From: Acanthaster planci
Taxonomy: Eukaryota > Echinodermata > Asteroidea > Valvatida > Acanthasteridae
Direction: 5' to 3'
NCBI RefSeq assembly: GCF_001949145.1
Contig: NW_019091542.1
Span: 129,907 to 193,906, forward strand
DNA: 64,000 nt
Below, piece by piece: positions 1-10,217 of this stretch. Below the pieces are notes generated by a model. The model was not told the DNA's origin. It saw only the letters and a list, made by a program, of their open reading frames with translations, and ran no database searches. How positions within the stretch are numbered: position 1 is the first letter of the stretch; every line of letters begins with the position of its first letter. Made by a program: the position numbers and the translations under genes.

Positions 1-835
1 TATTCAGAATTAAATATCCGTAAAAAAATATGGTCATCTGAAATGAAATTGACGTGGAATTACATATAATTATTGATAAAAGTTCTGCTGGTGAATTACT
101 TCGCCACGCACAGTGTATATGAACTTGAGGCGTTTTGTCCTCTTCTGAGCTCCTGTTTGCATTTCAACTTCTGGAAAATTTAATTCCTATAGCTCCCGAT
201 CAATGAATTTAAACACAGAGCCGTGTAGTTCATTCTTTTATGTTTTGGAAATGAAAGACTAAGCAACATTCTTTACTTTTTTATTCGATTTGTATTTACT
301 CAATTATTTCTTTCGTTTTGAAACTGAACAGAGTTTGCGTGCCAAAGAACATGTGCATGTGACAAAAAACTTTACGGTAATATTGAGTTTCCAAGGTCAG
401 CCTCATCTGTCGATGGAAAATATGTAAATAAACGACAATCTAAATTCATTCTTGCAAAGTTGCTGGGTAACAGGTGATCTCGAGTCTTATGAGTTGTAAC
501 AGAAGTGTGATATGCAGCCGATACTTGGTAACGTAAATGGGTTCAATTCGAGTATTCGAACTGGGCTAGGAACACTCTTGGCCATTATTGCCTCGTGACA
601 GAACTATGTATCGAGAGAATATAGCACCAACTTCGAAATGTGGAACCAAAATGGTTGTTCATTATGTGTACAGAACAATATTAACTGTCTGTGTGCAGTG
701 AGGCTTAATCAACCATTTGGTTCTGACAATTGACATTCATGTCCAAAAACTTTTTATAGACAGTTCTACCTCCTGACACAGAGTGCCCTCTCTTGTGTCT
801 CCACTGATACATCAAAGCTTATTAGAATAAACATT
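1..835 (+). repeat. 3' flank of a further plus-strand duplication unit
   Basis: No gene is seen here. The stretch matches, in reverse complement, the downstream flank of copy 3 (about 19430-20100) and resembles the downstream flank of copy 1 (about 2250-2550); for example the words around 101-135 recur at 2336-2375. It is therefore read as the tail of another plus-strand unit whose coding exons lie left of the window. At about 835 the similarity switches abruptly to the intron that normally precedes the first half-domain exon. A small inverted-repeat element occupies 641-726. Confidence 0.6.
641..726. mobile_element. MITE-like element, family 3
   Basis: Short element with imperfect terminal inverted repeats: TGGAACCAAAATGGTTG at the left and CAACCATTTGGTTCTGA at the right. 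Related copies lie at 8608-8712 and 19434-19518 at equivalent places in other units, so these three may descend from one insertion that was copied with the unit. No coding capacity. Confidence 0.5.
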
Positions 836-879
836 TTCAAAATGTTGCAGTAAACATTCAACCCCATCGTAAAGTGGAG

Positions 880-1718
880 ATGAGTAGTTGTGCGACAATG
901 CCTTCTTCGTTCTTTACATTGTTAAATTTACCCATTGCCTTTCTAGACACTTATGGCGTTGATGGACAATGCTACAACTGTACTCTCATCAGCATGGGTT
1001 ACATGAACATAGGAGAAGAAGGTTGTGGGAATCCGTTCGACAGCAGTGGGATCCAGACTATACCGTGTGCAGGGCCTTGCGTAGTAAGTATTCAGAAATA
1101 ACACAACCAAGAGCAATTTTGAAGAATAATTCATCAGGGAAAGGTAGTTTTATTTAAGCTGTTCAGCGATAAGAAAGTCAAGCACTGAGAAAGAAATTTT
1201 ATCACAGTTTCATGTATTGGCATTACATCTGAAAAACACTTCCTAAGTATATATACTGAAGGATGTGCTCATCAGAAACCCAAAATTATAAAGCCTTTCA
1301 TAATGGTTGACCAAAAGATACACCCAGACTCCTTTCTCCCAGAACAAGATGACAAGAAAAATAACCTTGTAGATAGTAATTACGTGCATTCTCACTTTAT
1401 TTAAACTGGCACCTGAGACTCTACTCCATATCACCTTTTTGTTTTCTCATTTTTATTATGAAGACAATCTATTCGCAAAGCGAGGGGAACGAGGACGTGC
1501 CTCCGGTAACTTCAACGTTTCGTAGTTGTTACGACGACCACTTTGGAGGTTTACCCTGTACGGACGTGACGGATCTCGAACTTTCGGGCGCGACATTTAG
1601 TCAGACCTGCTGCAGTGGTGCTCTGTGTAATGATAACGAGTTCGGTAGCCATCCAAATGAAGTGGGTGAAGTGGAAGGTGTAGATGGTGAAATGTGTGGC
1701 AATAATATCGCATTTTAG
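880..1718 (+). pseudogene. LU copy 1: 5'-truncated Ly6/uPAR (Quiver-like) gene
   Basis: Two exons of a ten-cysteine LU domain are clear: 947-1083 (137 nt, acceptor TTCTAG, donor GTAAGT) and 1464-1718 (acceptor ATGAAG, stop TAG). The first carries QCYNC, GCGNPF and PCAGPC; the second RSCYDD, LPC and the TCCSGALCND box. The signal-peptide exon and promoter found in copies 2-4 are absent: upstream DNA switches at about 835 to the 3' flank of another unit. An ATG at 880 is in frame through the former splice acceptor and would add a hydrophobic N-terminus (FFTLLNLPIAFL), giving 152 residues. The protein ends in a short acidic tail with no membrane anchor. It lies on the opposite strand from copies 2-5. 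Broken relic or re-started gene are both possible; the domain itself is intact. Confidence 0.6.
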
Positions 1719-3600
1719 TATGCGTTATGTTTGGCCGTTAGATAGAGAGACCTAGAGTCAATTTCATGACACATGATGGCGCTTCGTATAGAAAAGGGTC
1801 AAATTTACAATCTTTCATTTCCATGGCAAAGACAGGTATGCAGTCGATGAAAGTCAGGTGATGTTCACCGTTAAAGACGTGGCTTTGTGATGCGTTGTCT
1901 GTGCGTGGCATTGGGCTCTGGCTGTCTCTCATGCTATTCAGATAGGCGTGAAGTTATACGCTATTTCTTCAGTTTAAATCCTTCATTCAGCGATAGTAAA
2001 AATAAGGCAATGCATGTAAAGTGTAGATATGCATGTACTGTTTATTGCTACTTTTCAGTGGATTGTACTATAGATTCTGGTCGATGGACGAGGATTACCA
2101 AACAAAAAATGAAACATTGAAATGACTCTTCAAATCAAAAATCAAACAATTCGGATTTCATTGCACAGCCACGTTTCAGCAGTGGACTGGCAATTTCGAT
2201 AAAAATACAAATTTGTAATGACGTGTCATAATTGTTAGCCGGTGTTCATACATAAATAACATCCGTAAAAAGGAAAATTGTTATCTGCAATGAAACTGAC
2301 ATAAAATTAAACATGACAATGTTCGGCTGGTTAATTACTTCGCCACGCACAGTGTATATGAATGAGTCGTTTTGTCCTTTTCGAAGGTACAATGTTAATG
2401 GTCCTTGTGCACTATCACTTAATCAACCATTTTGGCTCCAACAAATGAGACACTCGTCTCCACTGATTTTTTCTTTAAACAGGTTGGCCTCCTGACACTG
2501 TAATGCCCTCTCTTGTGTCTTCGATACTATACCTGAGCTTTTAATAATAATTCGTTTCGATTTGCATAAATAATTCTTGATAACTACTCCGAAAATATTA
2601 CAATATATCAAACTGATGTACGTCTTCTCTAGTGCTCAATAATCGATTATTATTAGAAAGTGTACCTTGTGTGCCAAACAGTTTGCCTGAATAAAAGAAA
2701 TGAAAATGCATAACTCAGTGTTTTCTGTTATTGAAAAACAAAACCAATGTCGTTTATTAGTCACAACATGATTGTTGTCGAATTCAGACCCAAGCAACAT
2801 CATAAATAAAAAGCCACCCAAAGGCAAAGATCGAGCCTACATCGAGATCGAGTCCGATGTGAGGGCGGTGAGGGTTAAGCAAACATATTGATCAATGATC
2901 CTACGTGGCAATAAAAGCTTAATAGCATGTGCAGATAGAGGGGTGTGTGTGTGAAATACCCGGCGCTGTGAAAAAGGGAATAAAAATTGTGAAAATAATA
3001 AAAGCGTACTAATGTAAGTGCAATCATGTCATTGTTAACAACGCATAATCCGACCTGATCACCCCCACCCCCCAAAAAAGTTCCTTGATCCGTCCCTGCA
3101 TATTAGCCCAATTTTCCCTGCAGGAAACGTGAACTTTTCAGTGGTATTTCCAGATAGGTTTGGGCTCTTGGATTTTGTAATTTGTTTGATTTTGAATTAC
3201 TTTTTTCTTCTTCCTTGACTTGGTTTGTATATACATGCCTAATATTTTTTGGTGGTATCTGTTTTGAGCAGAAGCCCCCCCCCTCAGAAAGAGCCGCCTT
3301 GATGGGAGGTTTTCTTTTTTTTTTTCTTTTCTTTTTTTGGTTGGTTGCGACACGACTGCAACGCTTGCGTTTCCTAGTCGTTTTTAAACCAGCGACGCGA
3401 AGCGAGTACCAAAAGGAGCCACCCGTGGCCAAGGAAATAGCGCCCTCTTTTGGTCCAGCTCGAGCCTCCACAATCCAATCTAAAAGCGTAGTCCCAATGG
3501 TGGTGCAAAATGGGGAATACAGTTTACTTTACCCATGTGTATCTAAGTTATAGGTTATTTCTGTAAAGTGGCACTATGACTTCTGAATAAATAGTCATCA
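1719..3600 (+). repeat. Downstream flank of copy 1 (duplicated unit)
   Basis: Non-coding. 1740-1960 is nearly the reverse complement of 20290-20515 (behind copy 3) and is probably 3' UTR. 2240-2830 and 3060-3450 also match, reversed, the flank left of copy 3 (18600-19420). The open frames across 3100-3550 fall in this repeated DNA, differ between copies and show no recognisable domain. Confidence 0.55.
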
Positions 3601-4790
3601 TGCGAAAAAACTATGGTCCATTCTGCTAATTTTTCAAAAATTTCCCACGTTTGGTGGCGCCACGCAGAAATGCTTTTTTGATCACGTTCCATCGTGGAAA
3701 CGAAAAACGCCATGACCTTGCAGGATCAGGACCTGGTTTCGTGGATATGTTTTGGTACAAAGGCCCGCACGCCTGAGCTGCAAGCCTAGCCAAGCCGGAC
3801 ACTTTTTTCGGAATAAAAAAAACAACATTACAAAACACTGAAAACATCTGTCTTTCACTCTGAACTTACCAGGCCATATTTATCAACTAAATAATCTTGG
3901 TCTCCCTCACCGCCCGGCCTCATTCACCAGCGGCGGCCCCATCGTCAGCCCGATCGGGATTCCGTCTGCGCTCTGGGGCTCATTGGGTTTAAAGCGGTAA
4001 GGCTCTGTGCGTTGTACTTGGGACAGTGTATAAGTGTAACTACACACGGGTTACTCTACTATGTGTATTTTATGTGCATTGACGTGACCCCGCCCGTTCG
4101 GTGCATACATGCACCAGCCAGAGAACCGTTTCTCAAGGTGCTACGCCGACAAATTCTGGAAAAGCCGTATTCATGAGATGTAAATGAAGCGAAGACGGCA
4201 AGCTCCTTTCAGGAAAGCTAACCATGGCGCTCAGCAGATGCAGAAATGGGTGTCAAAAGTGAGTTTTTTAAACCAAGCATACTGCTGAATCCGGGTTTAT
4301 GTTTTCTTCCACCGTTGGGGTCGCTCTTTAATGTACATGTATATTGTATATTACCAGTTACTGGTCTTACACCTTTCGGGAACATCGAAATCAACAGTGC
4401 TCTCACATTAGTGCTCAGTACTGAGAAAGAGGGGGATAAATTAAGGCAGAACGTTTGTGATAATGAAGAAGTTGCAGTATGGGAAGTATATGCTAATGAG
4501 TACGAGGCATGGCACGCAACAGAGCAATTGAGTGAATGAGAGGAGAGAGATTTTCATGAGGCCGATATGGAACTGATTTGTGGTTGGATGAAGATGTACG
4601 AAAATTTGGTACAAAGGAAGAATTTTGAATGGACAAGATTGGAAAGCCCTATCAAAAGAAAAATACTAGAATTGTGGGTATTTTTGAGTGGCAGTGGCAA
4701 TGATGTGCGTAACTCATACATAGATAAACCATAAGAAGCATCAGTCATCTTAACTTGTGCCCAACGAGAACTTGTTTTGATCAACATGCA
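3601..4790. other. Single-copy stretch, nothing recognised
   Basis: This segment separates the inverted unit of copy 1 from the promoter relic. It includes a locally GC-rich part (3900-4000). I see no exon, no splice-site pair in a long frame and no similarity to the rest of the window. An inversion or insertion boundary must lie here because unit orientation flips across it. Confidence 0.4.
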
Positions 4791-4794
4791 CACC

Positions 4795-7140
4795 ACACTC
4801 ATTGCAAGCTTCCTAACAGGAAGTGATAACCTCGCGGTCACAGGTTCTGCATAATGTAGCAAATCTTAGTGCAAAGCCATCAGCTCTTGCCAGCACCCTG
4901 TTCGAGTGTGGGCGGCAAGGGAATACATATCTACAAGCCGAAAACGCTTATGAACAACAAACGGTGAGGGGCCCAGTCAATTCCAGCGCTGTTAGCGGCG
5001 GCGCGTACACATAAGCACATTATGCGTGTATCATTGCTAGAATTACAAAATTGAGGGGGAAAAGAGCCGGGTCACCGCACCACATTTGGAGCCAGCCTCT
5101 GATCAGATATCGGGGCCTTTTTGGCTGTATGTTTGCTTTCCTTTAGCATGCCCTGGTCATTTATCTACGGAAGCTTTTAGAGACCGTCCCAGTTTCCAAT
5201 TTTCTTTGATAATTTATCTCGGAAAGAGGGATACTGAGGTTATTTTTAAGACGTCTTTCCCAGATATATCAAGTAGGAAAAACGTCTTTGTTGGATATCG
5301 TATCTGGAGAATACGTCTTCCCAAGACATTACAACAGGGAAAAGAAATATTTCTGAGAATCCGTATCAAGGGGGAGACGACTGAAAAAATCTCATTATTC
5401 CATTTTTCTACGATAAATATTAGAATAACTTGGAATTCGTGTGGTCACACTTCAGAGTCTAACATTTTCTTGAGTCAGACGATAAAAAATAAAATACTGG
5501 TCAATTGTGCAGGTTAACGGTAATTCCTGAACCAGACATTACATTTTCCAGTCACTACAATTTGGCTTCTCTTAACTACTTCGTAAAAAACATCGATCGA
5601 AAGGTCTAGAGCTACATACGGTTTAAATTGTTGACTCAATATATACTTGAAGGTTCCAATATTTGACTTTGGGTAAACGAGTACGTTTTCTTGACGACCA
5701 ACACGGATTTTCGTCATCACAGGTCACACAAGACAGTATCCTGCAATTTGTACTTAGAGAGCAGTACAGCAGTTAGTACCAAACTCAGTCCATAAGCCAA
5801 ATAAAAAAGAAAAGAATGAGTTTGTCTTACTTTTAAATGTGAATGGATTCGGTTGTCGCTAAATTGGCTTTAAAAGTAGCAATTTCTCGTAAGCTAACCA
5901 TATTGTAAACATAACCAGAAAACATTTTTATAACTTACTTTGGTTTTCAGTCCGATGGTTGTTTCAAAACGAAACAATGATGATGATGAGCCGATGAAGT
6001 TTATAGTGAGAAACAACTTGGTGATACTTTTTTATAATGGTTACGATGATCCAGACCAGTCTGGGCGTTATCTGCACGCATGCACATGGGAACTTTTTAC
6101 TCGTCAACTACTGGCATCTGAGAATAGGTGATTGGTCCTCGTAGACTTGTTTCCAGTCTCTGAATTGCTGTTCTTGAGTCGAATACATACGTACTCACGA
6201 TCCCGAATACAAAATTGCATGAGGAAATGACAGACCTTTCTTAAGGACCCCGGTGCTATCAAAGTTATCGTCACAGTCGGATGGCCCTTTAATTATCTCA
6301 CCCATGGCAGATACACACACTTTCCATCAACTGTACCATTAACTATAGAAAGAACTGAAGAATTTGAAGCAACCAAGCAAGAAAGTTATTTGGCTATAAA
6401 CTAGAGGATAGCCAAAAAACGAAGAGAAAACAGCGAACTACTTGACTCCGTTAACGACGGCAGGTGCAGGATAGGAATGGCCGTCTTGAATTTGTCGCTT
6501 CACTACGCCCTAACCCGTGCATGCTTGGCTAAGCACCAACAATACACATTGCCTGGGCTATGTAAGAAAGGAATTCCTATGACATGTGGAGAAGTATTAG
6601 TCAACTGAATTCACGGAGCGCGGAATTTGGTTGGTTACGTTACACTAACCGACCGACAAATTGTTTTCCCAATTTCAACAAAAACTGATTTACTTTTCGT
6701 TTTGGACGAAGTGTGGAACAGTACTTTTCCTTATTTCTGAACAATAATTACTGTTGGGGCACAAATTGGGCAATTCGTGTAAAAATATCCAAGCTTGACC
6801 CCCGAGTCCTGTAAACCTTTGCTCATATTTCATTTTTTTACAGATGGTACAGGTGTCCGGGCTTTGTGCGTGGGGGATGTCTGTTTCTTATAATTATGTT
6901 AATGTCGGTTTCATCTGTACTTAACTTGCTTTCGGTTCGGGAAGCATAAAGAAGTTCATAGAGAGGGCTGCTTCCATGGCCTAGTGTGGTGTGCAAGTTG
7001 ATCAATAAATAGTTCAAGATGGCGGAAAGAAAAAAATTGATGTTTTTTATTTGCCTCGAGAAGAAGCACCACCTCATCGACTGAACAGAGCCACGTTGGT
7101 TGGGAGGAATCATATATTTGGTAGCGATGCGACTGCAAGG
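4795..7140 (-). repeat. Relic duplication unit: promoter kept, coding exons lost
   Basis: Order along the window: 4800-4900 matches the downstream flank of copy 4 (29760-29880); 5085-5520 matches the upstream intron sequence of copies 2-4 (24110-24500, 34850-35200); 5939-6125 matches their promoter and first exon; 6838-7135 matches 25860-26130. The signal exon and both half-domain exons expected between about 4960 and 5085 are missing, so a deletion joined the 3' flank to the 5' intron. No protein can be made from what remains. Confidence 0.6.
5939..6095 (-). promoter_or_regulatory. Orphan TATA promoter and non-coding first exon
   Basis: Minus-strand TATAAAAA at 6028-6036, followed about 90 nt on by the donor GTAAGT (exon end at 5939), as in copies 2-4. 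The upstream CpG motif is decayed (CGCATGCACATG against CGCATGCGCATG in the others). No partner exon remains in the unit. If still active, transcription would run toward, and antisense to, copy 1. Confidence 0.45.
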
Positions 7141-7363
7141 CTTGCGTTTCCTTGTCATTCTTGCGATGCGCAGTTTGTATCAAAGGAGCCTCCGTTGCTG
7201 AGGATATAGCGCCCTCTCATGATCCAGCTGGAGGCCAACAGTTCATCCGTGTGAGTTACACACACCATCGGCCTTGACACATAAAACTCCAACAAATCTT
7301 CATATTTCCCTTTTGATAATCTTCTATTAGGGGCTCTCTCACCTTTTCCCTCATTAACAACAC
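7141..7363. repeat. Inverted fragment of a flank module
   Basis: The segment around 7141-7225 matches 3361-3455 in the same direction and 18605-18720 in the opposite one. It interrupts DNA that is continuous in the unit at 26100-26400, so it was inserted together with or before the adjacent 166-bp element. No gene. Confidence 0.4.
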
Positions 7364-7529
7364 GGGCGTTTCCCAATAGTGCGCCCCTGAGAGTTTGCAA
7401 CGCGCTGACCAATCACAGTGCGCGAAATTTGTCGATCCTTTCCAAACGCGCACTGAGTCGAAATATTTCGCGCATTTTGATTGGCCAACGCGTTGCTAAC
7501 TCTTGGAAGCGCACTGTTGTAAAACGCCC
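7364..7529. mobile_element. MITE-like element, family 1 (166 bp)
   Basis: Bounded by GGGCGTTTCCCAATAGTGCG and its complement ending in CGCCC, with long imperfect terminal inverted repeats that almost make the whole element a palindrome. Inner motifs include CCAATCACAGTGCGCG and TTTGATTGGCCAACGCG. Same length as the copy at 51009-51174. No coding capacity, so it would be a non-autonomous DNA element. The transposase family is unknown. Confidence 0.7.
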
Positions 7530-10217
7530 TATTCTTCCTTTGTACCAAACCATTTTACATCTTCATCCAACCACAAACATTCAATCAGCCTTGCGCTGTG
7601 TCAAATCAGTCATATAAATACAACAGCCTCTTTCAGATCTGTCTTCTCTCATTCATCTGCCACTTTTTCAGTTGTCCACCCAAACCATGGCTCGTACTCA
7701 TAAGAATATGCTTCCCGTGTAACTTCTTCACTATCAGACGAATCTTCCGCATACTCTCCCCGGCCCCTCTCTCTCTCGTCTCAGTATACTGACGTGAGGG
7801 CGCTTTTGATTTCGATGTTGCCAAAAGCTGTTATATTCGTTGGCTTGGACTACGTCCAGCACAAGCGTAACAAGCATAAAATGTATGACATATTTCTGGG
7901 TGGGGTCAGGCCGGAGATTGTTTTTTAATGTCTCATTTTTTTGGAGAAGCGGAAAGGATGGTGAAACATAGTACGTGACTTACATTAATTGTTTACAATG
8001 GTATTATTGCACTCACTTATGATATACAATTTAAAATTGTTTTCCCAAATTTTGTTTACTTTTTTTCTCAGAGCGGGGTGTCGAATCCCACACCCCCAGG
8101 ATCAACGATCACTATTTGAATCAATATGATGGCTTCTCAATGAAATCGCTCCATGCTTAGTCCTAGATTATCGACGTCAGATGGGTTTTGAAGAATTTGT
8201 ATCTATCATCAAAGCCCCCAGACATGTATCTGTGAATTCAATCCTGATGTGGACTCGATCTATGGCCTTGGGTGGACTTTTCATATGATATGATGTATGT
8301 GGGGTGCAAATTCGGCATCATTCATGATGTGAATAAACAAACAACTTTGGGTTTTGCTGTCAAAAAAATTAGGCACACTATTTCACATAAGGTACACTTT
8401 CAATTAATCATTTTTAATCGAATATTATATAGTTGAAAAGGCGTACATAATTTGTTATAGCGCAATATTTGCAGGGAAGTATCAATAATCACGCAAATCA
8501 AAATGCTTTAGTTCCGATACAATAGCTAGTCACCAGGGAGGGCGCTGCAGTGCGACACGAGATTGAGCTGTTATACAGAGAGAATTTCGAAGTGAGCGTC
8601 TAAATTGTTGGAACCAAAATGGGTGGTTATTGCGTCAAATGCACATGGACAACTAGGAAACGATGGCTGCATGTTGTACTGCACGCATAATGAACAGCCA
8701 TTTTGGCTCCAAAGTTTGACGTTGGCAAAGTTGTCTAGATATACAGCTCTGTCACGAGGCAATAATTGGGCAAAAGTGTTTCTAGCCCGGTCCCAATACT
8801 TGAATTGTGCTATGGACATTACTGAGTATTGGCTGCAACAAACACTTGTTTTAGATCAGAAAAGATCTCTGGTTTCTGGTCAGGAGCTGGTTCTAAAAGT
8901 GGGGTGGTGACGTGGCTTTTTTCCCGTCATTTTTTCTTTTTTAAAAATAATGTTCATGTAAACGTGCTTGTCGTGATACAGGAATGGCGCCATCTGAAAA
9001 AGAATACCCGACTAAATGTGTGGGGTCCCAGATCTGACGACTTCCTCACTGTACATAATACTCAACTGTACCCCATTTAAAGCACGTTAAAATTACACAG
9101 TGAAGCTGGATTCAGTCGATCAAGCACGTCTGGCAGAGTTGGATATCATATTATACCAAATAATTGTTTTTTTATTTTGTCGAGCGCAGGTCTACGGCGA
9201 CGCGCTCGCTGACCAGAAACGGAGACTTTTGGGGGACTTACAGCTAAGGCTCATAGCTGCTACCAAACATTTTTTTCTGTCACATTATGTTCAAAATATT
9301 GCGTGGAGGTTTTCAAACCAAAGAAATAATAAGTAAAAAGATCAAATTAAATTAAAAAATACTAATCATTACTAACTCTCTCATTCCAAAAGCATAAACG
9401 AAGAGGCTACACAATTGTGTTCGAATCGATTGATTGGGTTATAGGAATTATATTTTTTCCCGAAGTTGACATGCAAACCAAAACCTCTAAGACCTAAAAA
9501 AACGAGCGTTTTGTAAAACACTGAGGGTGTGTGGCGAGGTAATTTCACTAGCCAAAAATGTATCAATAATCACATTTAATCTCATGTCAATTTAATTTCA
9601 AATAGACCATTTTTTTCTCTTTTTGAGGATATTTAGGTATGAGTATTGGCATAAATATCAGATGTCATTAGACATTTGGAGTAAATGCAAAACCGGGACT
9701 GTGCTATAAATCCCGAATTGTTCGCTTTTTGATTTGAAGAGTCCCTTAATGTTCCATTTTGTTTAGTAATCCTCGTCCATCGAGCAGAATCCATAATATC
9801 CATTGAAAAGTAGCACTAAAACAGACATGCGTATCTGCATCTAACTTGCATTGCCATATTATTGAAATCTCTGAATTTAAGACTAAAGAAAAAGCGTCTA
9901 ACTTCAGGCCTGTCTGAATAGCATGAGAGACAGCCAGAGCGCAATGCCACGCACAGACAACGCATCACAAGGCCACGTGTTTAACGGTGAACATCGCCTC
10001 ACTTTCAGCGGTTTCTTATCCGTCTTTACTATGAAAAATGAAACACGGTCAATTTGGCCCATCGAGCACCATCATGCGTTATGAAATTGGCTCCAGGTCC
10101 TTCTAGCGATCTGACACATGCAATGCATACAAAACTGAGACATTACAGGATATCTATTATGCCTCTACATCTACCAAGGTAAACAGCGACCTGAAGATTA
10201 CGTGGGTCATGATGAAT
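7530..10217 (-). repeat. Downstream flank of copy 2
   Basis: Non-coding unit DNA. 7570-7830 matches 26150-26410 and 37450-37660; 7880-8100 matches 18970-19160; 8100-8400 matches 19200-19420; 8710-8850 matches 19520-19640; 9700-10100 matches the 3' flank of copies 1, 3 and 4 and is probably 3' UTR. A family-3 inverted-repeat element lies at 8608-8712. I found no credible poly(A) signal close to the stop codon. Confidence 0.5.
8608..8712. mobile_element. MITE-like element, family 3
   Basis: 105-bp segment flanked by TTGGAACCAAAATGG and CCATTTTGGCTCCAA, an imperfect terminal inverted repeat. Equivalent to 641-726 and 19434-19518. No coding capacity. Confidence 0.5.

Noticed and set aside
3103-3553. 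Overlapping frames of 122 and 123 codons on both strands
   Set aside because: Low-complexity Lys/Phe runs from T/A-rich repeats in flank DNA; no domain and no splice logic.
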